Both the position numbers and the translations under genes were made by a program. Positions 35,987 through 48,150 of a stretch of 64,000 bases of DNA are shown here, piece after piece (position 1 is the stretch's first letter; every line of letters starts with the position of its first letter). The notes below the pieces were generated by a model. The model did not search any database and was not told where the DNA came from. It saw nothing but the letters and a program-made list of their open reading frames with translations. This DNA comes from Trissonchulus latispiculum (lineage: Eukaryota > Nematoda > Enoplea > Enoplida > Ironidae): contig JASAND010011394.1 of NCBI GenBank assembly GCA_030248195.1, forward strand, positions 51,959-115,958, read 5' to 3'.

Positions 35987-38307
35987 CTAATTCTCACAAA
36001 ACGGTCTCAAAAATTTGGCGACACATTTGGAGTTTTTGGCATTCAGGAATACCACTTGCTTCTGACAGCCAAGAAAGGTGGCATCCCGCGAAAGGAATGG
36101 CACAAAGTCAGAGTTGGACAGAAAGTCCAACATCTGGCGATGGAAAGTGGTAGAGTTCAGGCCGTAGCCTTCCAGGGGGCAGCTGAAGATAACGCTCAGC
36201 TGGCAGATTTCCGGAGGCGTCTGCGAGGGGTCGTTTCCATAGCCATAAAGTGATGGGAGGATTTTGTACTCCTCCCCCCGGGCTTCCATCAACAGATAGT
36301 CGACTCGTTGGATGCCGATTTCTTCCAAGAGTTGAGGCAACGTGACATCGCCGTTGGCCGATTTTCCGGTCGGACCGGTCACTTTGACCGGGTAGAGATG
36401 ACCGATCTGCTCGTAGATTTTGCTGAGGGCTGGCTCGCTTTCGGTGCCGATGAATCGGCAGTTCTTGTAGTCAGATTGAATCTGAAATAGTTTTTTTGAC
36501 AACTGATAATTTAAGCTTAAACTTAAACTTTAAGCCTAAACTAATTTAAGTTTTTATATCAAATATCATAAAATACCAAAAGTAAGATATACACACTATG
36601 TTGGCAATTGGCATTGGCTTTACATAGTTTGTTCCTTTCACGCTTCACATTACAGTGGATGAGGTAGTGTTGGTTCAGTGACTTACCTTGCTTACAATTT
36701 CAATCTCTTGGAAAATAGCTTCAATTTCAGTCGGTCAATAACCCTGGATATTTCAGGTAGTTTCAGACTGAGGTTCAGGGTCAGTTTCAAAAATTATTTG
36801 TTCAACTTCGCTTTCCGCAAAATTAACAGACTAACTAACAAACTGGTCCCTTATTCTAAGTTTTGTGGTACACTAATAGCTGAAATCTAGTTCTCGCCTG
36901 AGTTGGGACTTATTGCAAGAATTAGCTGAAGTTCGAGCTATCTTTACAAAATCTTTTAAGTGTAGCGCTTCAACCAGGGCTGGTGAACCAAAAGGAAAAC
37001 GAGGACAAGCCCAAGACGGGAGGCATCAGGTACCCTCGTACCCCTAGGAGAGATAAGGGAAGAAAGAAACTCAGCTTATCATTCGGTGGGGGCCCTTCTG
37101 CTCAGGGGTGAGACATACTATCCCACTACACCACAGGGCCATCAGCTGAACTCCCATATCTTTCCTATGCCTGCTTCCCTTACAGAAGCAACACAAACTC
37201 TTCACACTAATGGACATGTGTGACTTTTGGCCACGTCGAACTTGCTCCAAAATGGACACCATAATAATATGTTTCCAGCGGGTAGCACTGCTACAAGTTC
37301 ATAATCAATCCATATGAGGCTGAATCTAGTCTTTGCTTACAGCTAACTCCTGCGAAATGTCGTTGTTTACTCCAATGGACAGAACAGTGCAAGGCTTCTT
37401 CCAGTAAGGCTCCGACAAGGGCGCTAATCCGTTGACGGCATTCTTCCCGAAACTATGTCGGACTGATAAGGCACAGGTTTCAGCAATTGTGTTCAGATTG
37501 GTCCAGGCGTTTTGTGTTTCTAGTTCCGTCTAAAATGTGCTTACAGGAAGTGCATAACAAAAGCTAACATATTAAAAATAACAGACACAAACTTTAGTGG
37601 TTAGGTGCCCTAGTGCCTTCTTTGCGCAACGAGTAAACGAGTTAACGATAAAGTTTAGGTTAATGTCCGATAGGTAATAAACATATTAAAAAATTTTAGC
37701 TCCACTCTTTCGTAAAGGCACCTACAGCTAAAAGCTTTTGACTATCAATGGCTCGTGGTACGAAATTTTTGAGAAATATTTTGTATATTTCAGTGGCGTC
37801 GCACCAACTTACTGCTGGTAGATAGGTACAGCTACTCTTTCTTAACCTGGTGCCTGATAATGATGGTTTTCTCGTGGGAGTTGAAAGAGTAGAGTTAAAA
37901 ACTTTTAGCTCAGGCTAATTAAAATTACTATTCAAATCGAGTAACCTAATGCACGAAATCCATTGAGTTAAGTTTACCTTATTTAGAAACGTCCAATAAT
38001 TTCAAAAATTGCTTGTTTACCAACGACATAACAAATAATACATAACTATTAATTAGTTGTAATTTGTAGAGTCCAAAGATCTATAAGTCTACACTACCTG
38101 AAAGCAAGCTTTTATCCGCTTCAATTCAGCGGTCCATCGTTTGCACTTTTTGTCGGCAAAATTGTCCGGAATAATTTGCCAGGTGGTCGTCACTACATCA
38201 CTGTCGACATAGGAGGCAGTCCAGATTCTTGTAATCAGGACAAGGCACAGTACAAAGGCCACCAGAATCACAATTTTCCCGTACAGTCTGTCGAACAGTC
38301 TGGATGC
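35987..38307 (-). CDS. Membrane-anchored Methyltransf_21 (FkbM-like) protein, 5' end missing
   Basis: Exons on the minus strand: 38307-38098, 37529-37341, 36481-35987. All borders are GT/AG, phase 0, with 297 codons before the stop. The first visible exon encodes a hydrophobic segment (KIVILVAFVLCLVLI) near the N-terminus, predicting a type II signal-anchor with a lumenal catalytic domain. Family traits follow: VLSIGVNND (SAM-binding motif I-like), CRFIGTESEPALSKIYEQIG (acidic residue after beta 2), and QRVDYLLMEARGEEYKIL, matching the VDxLxxDxEGxE motif of FkbM-type methyltransferases. The final domain resembles the large nematode Methyltransf_21 family, whose substrates are unknown. No ATG precedes the first exon in frame (a TAG abuts its acceptor), so a further 5' exon lies upstream, beyond or within the region occupied by element D. 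Confidence 0.8.
37055..37190 (-). repeat. tRNA-derived SINE R3, inverted copy
   Basis: On the minus strand the head TGTAAGGGAAGCAGGCATAGG (first 20 bases shared) and ATGGGAGTTCAGCTGATGGC match the copy at 30562, followed by CTGTGGTGTAGTGGGATAG (box A). It lies in the intron between exons 36481 and 37341 of the Methyltransf_21 gene. Confidence 0.65.
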
Positions 38308-38490
38308 CTAAATTATTAACTAATTAGCAACAATTTAATTAGTCACAAATGTCTTATTAATGACTAATTTCTTTTTCTATACTCTAAACTCGCCCTCTTT
38401 CTAAATTCGTAACTCTGGGGGGGAGGTCCTCTCCGCAACAACGCTATTTTAGTGACCTTATTCCATCCATCATCAGTGCTACATACCTAC

Positions 38491-40467
38491 TAGAGTTGGG
38501 AGCGGTTCCATTTTTTAAAACCGGTTCCGGTTCCGGTTCAAGGGTTCCGGTTCCTGTTCCTGTTCCGATTACAGCTTCCGGTTCCCGGTTCCATTTGTAG
38601 TTACAAGTTGAACATTATTTAACATTGGATACAGGCCCCGTGCAAGGCTTATACAGTCAAAATTATAAAGCAATACCGCAAAACAATTGGAATAATGCTA
38701 CATATACTAAACAAATGGGATGAATTTTTTGTTCACTTCGAATTTCAAAGTTTAGGCTTACTTTGAATTTCAGAAAAATGCCTTTTAAAGGCACTTTGTT
38801 CTGCACAGCATACATTAAAACTTGTCTGGTGTGGTGGAACAAACTCTTTCTATAGTCAACGGTGCGATCATACTGGGTATCTAAAGACAGACAGCGCCTT
38901 TAGAACAGGCTCTTGAAAACTGTAAAACGTTTCGGCAAAACTTGCTGAGAACTGGGATACTGGAGATAAAGTTTCTTATTTCTTTGACAAGAAATATGAC
39001 AAGAGACCGTAGTGCCTTTAAAAAGTAAATATTTTCCAAAAAATTTAAATGCAGCTAAAATATTTAAAAGTTGAAAGCTATATTGGAAAGAGGAATATAT
39101 ATTAAAGTTATGTTTAACGAGGAAATATACAGCTGTTAGATTTAATCTAAATGAAGAAATGAAGAAATATTAGTGGAACAAGTTGTAAGATATGTTTGAT
39201 AAGGCAAAAACCGACTTTAAATCTAGTTCCACTTAGCTTTTTGAAGAAATCGTTTCGGATCACCGGATCGGATCGGATCGACCGATCCAGGACCCGGATC
39301 GGATCGGATCGGATCGGATCGACGAATAATTTTGCTGGATCGGATCGGTTAAACTTTTAGCTGCCGATCCGATCCGATCCACATCACTATTAGATTACAC
39401 AAAATAGCTAGCAGATTAGTTCTACAGGCTGTTCATTGCTTGAACTTTGCGCGACTTTCGTTTTCAGCTGCCGAAGCAGTATATATAAAGCTTAAAAGTA
39501 AGAAAATAAAGAACTCAACTTTCAAAGTTTTCTACTCTTGTAAAATTTAGTATTTTTTAGAAGATATACTCAATTTCCGACTACATCCCATCGGGCTCTG
39601 GTTTTTGTTTTTTTCAAATATGTAAGCTGGTTAAAGTTTTGATTCGGCGTCTGAACGAAAGTGCCCGTATTCCTTCAATTACAATTGGATTCTTAGAATA
39701 GAAAATTTTTAAATTCGTTAAAATTATTTACTCACGCAACTGCACTTTGTAATACACACAAAATAACTTAGCAAAATATGAAAAATCAGAAGCATGAAAA
39801 CAAGAATTATGAAATTCTAGAATAAACGAAGTCGAAGTTTTTGCTTACAATAAAACAATGCATGTTGCTAATTTTTTAAGTATGTTTAACATTCAATTTT
39901 TGTGTTAACAGAAGGGAATAATGTCACTGATGTTGATTAAAGGAAACATTTGGAATTTCTCTTAGTTCCATGCCTCAGCTTCAGCGAAAGCTGAAACGTG
40001 CCTCGAACACTTGAAAAGGTAGTTAGTTTAGGTGGTAGGTAGTTTGTGTCACCTTCAGTGGAAGCTGAAGCTGTTCCGTTTTCAGTTTAGGCTCTAAATT
40101 TATTCCACGTAGCTTCAGCTTCAGTTTCAGTTCCAATAATTGTTGCTTCATTTCACTTTTAGTTTTCAACTTTTACATATTATCAGTTTCATACTGCATA
40201 TTTCCCTTTCAGCTCTAAATTTGACCAGTTTCAGTTCAACCTAGATTCCTAGTTTCAACTTCAGTCACTAGTTTGAAAAGACGGTATGAACGACAACTCT
40301 ATGAATGGCAACAACATTGCAAAATTTAAACTCTTGCAAAAAATTAGTCCAAATTTTAAGCGTGGAACCGGCCGGTTCTAAATCCTATCGGTTCCGTTCC
40401 GTTGCAAAAATCCTTCCTGTTCGGTTCCGGTTCCGGTTCCAACCGGTTCTAGTGGAACTTACCTCTA
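38491..40467. mobile_element. Composite hAT-like element D, GGTTCC arrays with inner remnants
   Basis: GGTTCC hexamer blocks with TAGAG-type ends occur at both sides: TAGAGTTGGGAGCGGTTCC on the left (array to ~38592) and GGTTCTAGTGGAACTTACC then TCTA on the right (array ~40365-40450). An 8-bp CTACATAC flanks both ends (38479-38486 and 40468-40475), but on the left four extra bases (CTAC) separate it from the terminus, so the boundary is less clean. The interior holds a GGATC pentamer array (39258-39390) ending CCACATCACTA, and decayed CTGAAA-type sequence (~39965-40260). It is probably nested insertions. No transposase is seen. Confidence 0.65.
39258..39393. repeat. GGATC pentamer array, remnant of a nested element
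   Basis: Tandem GGATC units (with GATCG phase shifts) run in blocks of three to five, then invert to CGATCCGATCC, and stop at CCACATCACTA, which looks like a hAT terminus (TAGTGATGTGG reversed). The opposite terminus is not recognisable, so only one end or an internally deleted copy is preserved. Confidence 0.6.
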
Positions 40468-40801
40468 CTACATACCGTTAGTAATGAATGCGGAATATGC
40501 TCACTCCGACTTGTCGCACCCTATAGGCGTAGATGCTGAAGTTAGAAGATGGAATAAATGCCTATATTACATATGTTAGGGTAGAACAACGCGCTTCAAG
40601 GCCTACAACGCAGACATTAGAGTGCCAATCGTTTGAGTTACTTTGAATAGCAGAAGCAGCTGTTACACTCCCTCTATTTATGTTGCAGCCGCCTATATTA
40701 TGTATACGTACAAATAACAAGTAGCAAGAGGCTGAAACCTTTTCAGCAACTGAATTATGTACTTTGGCACTTTGGCTTTCCATACTGCAAATCCTAGAAT
40801 G

Positions 40802-41030
40802 ACTTAAGGGGGGGGGAGTCGCCCTGGTCCGAAATCGATAGCCATGGATTTCGCTCATTTTCATACACATTATAGAAAAAAACAAGACAAAATATTGGAG
40901 TTCGATATCAGGCTGGGCCACCGTTATTCAGGTTCAAACCCACCAAACTTGAAAATTTCGGTGATGAATCCTTCAAGATCACGTGGAGTCCGAACTCGAG
41001 CGAACATAGGGTTGACCAATATGCCAAATT
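40802..41030 (+). repeat. Dispersed repeat family R1, copy 2
   Basis: GACTTAAGGGGGGGG is followed by ATCGATAGCCATGGATTTCG, CTCATTTTCATACACATTAT, AAACAAGACAAAATATTGG, AACTTGAAAATTTCGGTGATG and GTTGACCAATATG. The order and spacing match 57185-57400 and the minus strand of 4770-4995. Confidence 0.7.
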
Positions 41031-41059
41031 CAAGCATTTGCAGGGATAATGCTTCACTG

Positions 41060-43190
41060 CATTATTAATTATGTGTGGAAGTGACGCTCAACTCTCGATC
41101 CGGCACACTCAGATTTCGATGACGGATGGTGATGCTCAAATTTCGGAAGACCAATTGTTAGGAAAAGGAGTTGCTGCAACTTACCAGTACCTGACGCCAT
41201 GCTTCAGTAAGGGACATGGTAGTAGCACAGTTTCAGTTAGTACTGGGTAATACTGGAAGGTTAGCTTAGTCTGGTAAGCCTTAGCAACAGCTTACGCGCT
41301 CTCTGCCTTCCTGTCTTCATAGAACAACTTTAGTATTGACTTATCCCAAACTGGAAACTTTGGAACTTAGTTCGAGTTTATGAGAAAAACTAGGTGAATC
41401 ACTGTAGGTGCAGACATAAGAATTACATCTCGCAGTCATTTACAGCTTATTGAAAATTGCCCCGGTTTATCTGGAATAACATAAATGTAAATGAAAGCAT
41501 TAGAGTTATCATATATTTTCTTAAGTCCAAGCTCTTCTGTAAGAACTTTTTTTAAAAACTGTTTATTCTTAAGTGAGACTCAGCACATTCATACTCCAGT
41601 GCTAAAATCAATCAAATTGATTTGCTTGGACATTGGATAAGTCAAGCTGCAAATCTTTTTTCTGATTACACGAAAGCCTTGAAATGACAGGAGACAGACA
41701 CTTGTACTAATGCCGTTTCTGGTTTGTAATTGCTGGTTTGTTAAATCACCCACTTCTAAGCTTCTTCGGGAGTAAATTTTGAAGTTTGGTTTGAAGTAAG
41801 TTAATAAGGTTTGGCAGGAACAAATTTTGAAGCGGTGACGCAGACATCAGGGAAATTACACAAATGTTCTACTACAAGGTCAAATCTAAATACCTTCAGC
41901 GACACTGTGAAATTGTTGACCAATTGAACGCAAACAAAAGTGTACTGTAATTTGTCTTCATGGAAGCGTAGCCTAAATTAAGGAAATGTGCAAAATACTC
42001 AATACTTTAACATAACTCAACCAAACTCCAAACCTGTTAAGCATTGCGCTCAGAATTTGATTCTAACGAGCAACAACAGCTTTTATTCAACACATCTAGT
42101 AATCAAGACGAAAGTCAGAACTAGAGCTCAGTACATTTCTAGAAACAACAAGCAAAAGTTGTCTGCAAAATTTGTAGAGTAAGTTGTGGAGTGTGACTGT
42201 GTTCCGGTCAGGGACCGGCTACGCAGACCAATCTTCTGTAGAGCAGGCGGTTGTCATTTGCTGCAGATGGTGATGTTTAAGTCAAGTGGTTCTACATTTC
42301 AGGTAGTGCAGTTTTCTGTTTCAGCTACTGAAACTGAAACTTAAACTGAAGCTGTTTTTGGAAGAGGTTTTTAAAAGAGGCTTTTGAAAGCTGTTCTTTC
42401 ATTAATATTCTACAAAGGGAGGATGCATAGTTATCGAAATATGCTTTATTGTACTCCCAAGGATAGAAACGGCGCCTTAGAGTGACGCCAACTTTAGTGA
42501 TCACAGTAGCTTGGTCATGGTAAAATCTATTTCCGCTGAATGTCTACAGAATGACTGAAGTATGATCTAAATGATATCAGACTGATCTTAGTTCACAAAC
42601 AACTAATTTGCATAATTCAGCTGAGCAAGAATTACTAGAATTAGTAAGCAGGCAATGTGACGATGCCAACAAAAGGTGCATGCTGATAAAAATTGTAAAC
42701 CCCCTCCTATGCTCAGCATTGAATGAAAACCTGACTGGACAGGTTTATCACAGAACGGAGTAATAAAGATACATAGTATAATGTATAATAGCCGGCTACG
42801 CTGAGGCGTAGCCGGAAAAATATTGTGAAATGACGCATGACAGTCTTGGCTTATTCAACAAATTAACTGAGACATTTGTGTTTAATGATTACGTTAAAAC
42901 TACTCCAATCAGCAGGCTAACAGTCATCTCGACGATTAGTGTATGTTTCTCACAAACCGGTGCGATGCTTGACTTTATTACCATTGAGTAGCAACTTTCC
43001 AACACGAAACTTTCAACAAACCGGAATAACAACCTTCAAATGCATACATGGAATATGTTGCAATAGAATTATTTTCAAATCCGTACATGGAATAATTTGT
43101 TGCAATACAATCATTAGTAGCACACTAAACAACTATAAATAATGTTGTTCTATCTGTTCAAAATGTCAACTTCAACAAAATGGGCGGAAC
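41060..43190. other. Intergenic DNA, no gene recognised
   Basis: AT-rich sequence. A CTGAAA-type fragment (TTTCAGCTACTGAAACTGAA) sits at 42320-42350, and a perfect 10-bp hairpin CCGGCTACGC-TGAG-GCGTAGCCGG at 42793-42816. CCGGCTACGC also occurs at 42215. I see no coding exon. Confidence 0.45.
42793..42816. other. Perfect short hairpin CCGGCTACGC/GCGTAGCCGG
   Basis: A ten-base-pair stem with a 4-nt loop (TGAG), unusually GC-rich for its AT-rich surroundings (TATAATAG before, AAAAATATTG after). The half-site CCGGCTACGC recurs 580 bp upstream at 42215-42224. No gene borders it, so a terminator role is not implied; it may be an end of an unrecognised element. Confidence 0.6.
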
Positions 43191-43194
43191 CAGT

Positions 43195-45540
43195 TCAGAT
43201 CCCGTTGCTGCTCTCAGATGCATTCCTAATTGCTTGTGAAACAGAGAATGGTGGTCCCATTTGAAGTAATATGAGCGTGTAGGTCAATATTATGGACGCT
43301 TCCTATAAGCAGTAACAAAACATTTGAAAAGCCGCAGAAGCACCAAAGATTCTATCGTGTGGTGTTTCGGTGCCGAAATCATCAAAAATGGTTGCGTTCA
43401 TTCCAGCTAGAATTTTTCAACTGATTGACCCAACTAACTATTAGATAGTTGAGAACATTGACGCTAAGACATGAACCCCAAGTAATACCGATTTGAAAGC
43501 TTTAATAATATCGGCACCTGCTATGAATGAAATACTGAGCTGCTGGCTTGAACAGAAAACATTGAATGTGATGAAAAACTATTACAGATTTGTACAACAA
43601 ACTAAGGAACTGTCTCAAAATATGGCTATACAAAACGTATTTTGCGTGACCTTAATAAGTCGTATTTTGGAACAAAGACTAAAATTGTTCAAGTCACAAC
43701 AATCCCGGCAATTTAGCAGATTTTATGTCCAGTTCACGAGATGTTGCTTTGTGTTCCCCAACATCAGAGTTTTTGCATTACGCTTTGCTAAGGGAGCTTT
43801 GTAACAAAATTTTTGACAGGTGAAAAGCTTTTGTATTTCTTAACAAAATAAAAATAACGTAAAACGTATTATAGTTTCACTAAATCACATCTTTCTGGGG
43901 ATAATATACCTTTCAGGCAAATCTCGTTATACGATTTATATTTTGAGGCAGTTCCAAAACGGATACAAACACGATATTGTGGTATCAATCTATTTTCTCA
44001 CCGTTAATAGCGTACGGCCGGTTATCGGTATTACTTTGCCTATTGTTATAACAGGAGGATTTCTGCTCAGCAAGGACAGTATGCTTTCAGCCTCGTAAAG
44101 CAAAAAACTGTAAGACGAAAGCTTCTCATGACTTAATTCATCACCAACTGCTACTTCGGACAATTTCTGTTGTAACGTATCAGAAATTACTGTATACTGG
44201 CTGTTCAACTTCGCACTTGACGTTAAAAGCATTGGTATAGCCGTCAGGCAGATGCTACTGGCCAGAAGTAGTGATACTACATCCAAACTTTTCTGGTTGA
44301 TCATGTAATAGGCATTAATCATCGCCAGACAAAGCGAAGAAAAATTCCACACAATAAGACTACAAGCCCACGTTTCGTTCAGCGATTTCATGACGCTCAT
44401 TATTTTGAGAATGTCTTGGCGAATTTTTCTCAGATTTTTGATATCTAGCTGCAGGGTTTGCAGATGTCGTATCCATTCTTTTATAGCCAGTCTTGTTACA
44501 CTTGTTTGCATTGTATGATATCGCAAACCGAATAGCCCACTACATAAGAACACATAGTAGGTGCCGTTTGCGATTTTGCCATACCGCACGTCACCGAACA
44601 GCAATATGTCGTATACTGTAACCGTCTTGAACCAAACAACGGCTGCTGTGACAGCCAAGGGACATATAAGAGACAGCAAAAGTGGCAACATGTTTAGGTA
44701 CGTTAGAACTTTCATCTCAAAAGGGATACTCTCAGGAATATACGGCCACTGTACGCCATAGCGGATAACAAAATCTGTCAGCGGCAGTGCTGATGTTGCC
44801 TTAGCTACTTGTATGTAACTAGCAAACAATGATATTGTAAGGTACCCTAACGAACACAGCACAATATTTTGCTGTGAAATTGAAAAAGCTTCCGCAACTT
44901 TAATGGCCCATATCAGCCAATAGCCAAATCCAACTAGAACAATGATACATCAGGTGCAAAGATCAAGACATTATCATCACTTCACATCAACTATACGTCA
45001 GGTACATACATCAAGACAGTATCAACAATAATTGACGCTTTAAGACAGCAAATAACTCGATCGTCGGAGGCTTCAGTGAATCTTTTCAAAGAAGAAATTG
45101 AAATTGTGGTGTAGTAACAAATGGAGATAAGTAAGGACTACGCAACGTGCTTATAGTAGACTAATTTTAAATTGTTTTAAAAAGTAAAACTTTATTCGTG
45201 CTCACCTAATTTGGTGTCAGAAAATAATGCGTTGCATGCCTTCATGCATAAATACATACATGCCTTAGATAATAACCCGTTAACAATAGTTAGAACAACT
45301 CACCTGTTAGAAACATGAAAACTGACAAAGAATATAGACATGATATTAAAATGCTGCACATATTGGCTCCACCGGGAAAACACCCAAGTAATTTGAATAT
45401 CGTGAGCAGTGGAGTGACCACTTCCAGAATAGCGATTGTTCTCGCTTAAATTTCGCTTTCTTCATCCTAAGCATGCATCGATTGAAGAAGCGGTTTAATG
45501 TTGAAGTTGCCCTCATAACCTTCGCCTTGCAGATACCCAT
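43195..45540 (-). pseudogene. Gustatory-receptor-like gene, copy 1, one-base frameshift
   Basis: Exons on the minus strand: 45540-45304, 44933-44002, 43302-43195. It has the same three-exon structure as copy 2 (exon 2 is 932 nt in both). The protein is multi-pass: hydrophobic segments at CSLGYLTISLFASYI, LNMLPLLLSLICPLAVTAAV, VFLCSGLFGLRY, ACSLIVWNFSSLCLAMINAY and VVSLLLASSICLTAIPMLL, ending with TYTLILLQM, the TYhhhhhQF-type signature of insect gustatory receptors in TM7. Exon 1 is one base short: after FWKWS (45415) the frame breaks, while the next frame continues PLLTIFKLLGCFPGGA, matching copy 2. The rest is fully open, so this is either a very young pseudogene or a base error. Ligand unknown; chemosensory ion channel by family. 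Confidence 0.8.
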
Positions 45541-46597
45541 TTGCTGTTAGAAAGAAATACAGGAAATAGATGCTGTACTGCTGAATTATTAAAATGATAG
45601 TGTTATGGCTCATGTTAGTCTCAGTCAGAAAAAAAGCAGAAAAGCTACTGAAAAATGAGAACTAGGGTGAGGTTATAATCTTCTAAGCTGCATTCATCAT
45701 TGGGTTGCCGGTTTATACTAAAAGAAAGCATCCTTTATTTGGGTACATACGTTATTTCATTAATTAATTTACTTTTCTTCAGATATGTTCAGCCTAGATA
45801 GGTATATTGGCGAAACTGCTAGTGATACAATTTTACAAGTGCGGTAGGCGGTGTGGTGCGAAGTGCTGCGGACCGCAGGGGTGGAACTCAACCCTAAAGT
45901 GGCATGAAATTCCTCAATTCCGTGATGGCAAGATGAGGTTCAGCTGTAGGTTAAGCATCATCTTCAATATCTGAGATTATTTTTTCGGTGGGCAGAAATT
46001 AAACAGTCAGAAATTTAGTCAATACAATATGTTTTGCACAATTTCAGTTGGCGGAGGCGCCTTCACGCTGAAGCATACAAATGCTATTTGCTTCATTTTC
46101 TAGAGTACATTGCTTTTGCTAAAGTCTTTAGGTGACAAAAACATATTCCCTGCAGCTCATGTTTCATGGTTTAATTAATACCAGTTTTGTGCATAAACAG
46201 AATTTAATTTCACTGAGTGAAGGCATACATGCCGCACTAACAATGGTAAGCATATATTTTGCCAATTGCCAAATAAACTAAAAGCACAAATCTATGACCT
46301 GAATGTGTTAAGATTTTCTCAATTTATTCAGCTGAATCAAATTAGATTTAGATTCAACTCTTATGAACAATAAACTGTGACTTGCCATAAAAGATACAAC
46401 ATGCATCCAGCTTGGTTGCTAAGCAACAACAGCATTTGCTATTGCCTTTACCTCTTTCCAAGAGTTTAGTTTTCCACTAATACTCTGTGAATTGCCTCAC
46501 CTCGTTGTTTCGTCCTAAGCCCTTAGCTAATGTTCTGATATTCCCGTTTTCATTCCATTTCTACTAATTATTCACATGCTAAACCAAACTGACGACA

Positions 46598-48150
46598 ATG
46601 CAAAAGTTTGTCAGAGTTGAAAACGGCTCGTCTGCCAGGCGGTCAGGAGCGGCTCGGGAAATTTCTCTGGAATCTGAAAATTCGAAACTGCGAAAAAACG
46701 TTCAGGCCCTTCTTGGCCAAAACCGAGAACTTCAGGAGCGACTGGAAAATGAACGAATGAAGGGAAACTATGAAACAGTTCATCAACTGGACGAGGTCAA
46801 AACCTGGGGCGCTCAAGTAGTGAGGGATAACGAATTTTTGGCCCTGCAACTGAGCGAAGAAAAGCTGAACCAGCAAGAAACAAAGGTTAGATATTTTGGT
46901 CTATTCTGGTAGTAATAGAAAGGTTAACAGCACTAGTAATACGTAAAGTAATCAAGAGAACTATCTTAGCAACAGAAATTAACTTAAAGTGTGACAAGCG
47001 TAATTTTTTGTTATCAAGCAGAAAATATCATCTACACAATAACGGCTTGCCCAACCCAACTCAGTGCCCAGTACCCAATAAACGCCAATTATCGAGGTTA
47101 ACAACGTAGTAGGTATATACTCAGCTCAGGTCAGCCGTTATTGTTGAGATGAGGCAGATAGCTAAGAACCCACAGCTTCCAGGCCCCTTGAGCAACAGTT
47201 GAAAGAAGTTTTAGTTCTGGAGACGACTGATCCCACAACTTCTCTAGGTTACTGCTCTTTTTTGATGTGCATTAAAATATTCGGTTATTTGCAAAGTTGT
47301 TGATTTCTCATAAGACCTTAAATTGTTTTAGTTAGCAATTGATAATTTGAATCAAATTTCATAATTCTGACGCTTACAGTAGAAATATATGCTTATTTAG
47401 CGCTAATTCTGCACTATGCAAAAGGAATAATTCGTAAAACAGATTTTAATGTGAGTAGTGATTTGATTTACAACATTTCTTGCTTTTGTCAAACAAACTG
47501 CCTGCATTTTTTTAAATTTTTTCTTTGGATTTTAGGAAAAGCTCCAGAAACAATTAGAAGAACAGACGGCCCGGAACGAGGAACTTAACATAAAGTTGGA
47601 CGAATTCCAAATACAGCAACAGAAAACTCAGGCAGAGAATGAGAGACTAAACTCCATGTTGCAAAAATTGAAATCGGAAAAAGCGGATACCGATTTTCTA
47701 CGACAAAAATATGACAAAGAGATCGAAAAATGCAGAAAGTCACTGCAGAATATCGAATCCGACTATCAGCATCGAATTTCGGAATTTGAGGAAAACGTAC
47801 ACGTTTTCGAGAAACTCCGGAAACAGCATGTCATGGAAATTTCAGCCTTGCGTCGAGAGCTTCAAGAGAAATCGACGGAGACAGCAAACCTGAAACATCA
47901 AAAAGACAAACTGGCAGAAGAGAATATAAAACTTTCGATGTATGTGAACTCTTTTATGCAAGAGTTCAAGCACCTGCAGGCTTCGCTAGAGGAGTTCTTG
48001 AACTGCGCTCAAATCGACATTTTGAAGCAGACGCAGTATAACGCCGAAATAGATGGCCGTGTCAAGAGAATGCAACAAAGCCTAATTCAGCTTCAGCAGA
48101 AACATCAACTACTCCTGCGAACAACAATGGAAAGCTCCAGTTCAATATAG
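46598..48150 (+). CDS. Coiled-coil protein, family not recognised
   Basis: Two exons, 46598-46885 and 47536-48150, joined in phase 0 (donor AAG|GTTAGA, acceptor TTTTAG|GAA), encode 300 aa. Residues 25-300 are almost continuous coiled coil, rich in E, K, Q, R and L with heptad leucines (NSKLRKNVQALLGQNRELQ; ENERLNSMLQKLKSEKA; KLAEENIKLSMYVNSFMQ). The N-terminus (MQKFVRVENGSSARRSGAAR) is basic and Ser-rich. There is no membrane segment or catalytic domain. An AATAAA lies at about 48397, about 250 bp after the stop. It lies between the two gustatory-receptor-like genes but in the opposite orientation. Function cannot be stated; structural or cytoskeletal scaffolding is typical of such proteins. 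Confidence 0.75.

Noticed and set aside
36056..36490. Plus-strand open frames over the Methyltransf_21 last exon
   Set aside because: Antisense shadows of a well-supported exon with conserved motifs on the minus strand.
43493..43804. 103-codon plus-strand frame in the last intron of gustatory-receptor-like copy 1
   Set aside because: Lies antisense within the intron, no homology recognised and no counterpart in the duplicated copy 2 intron.
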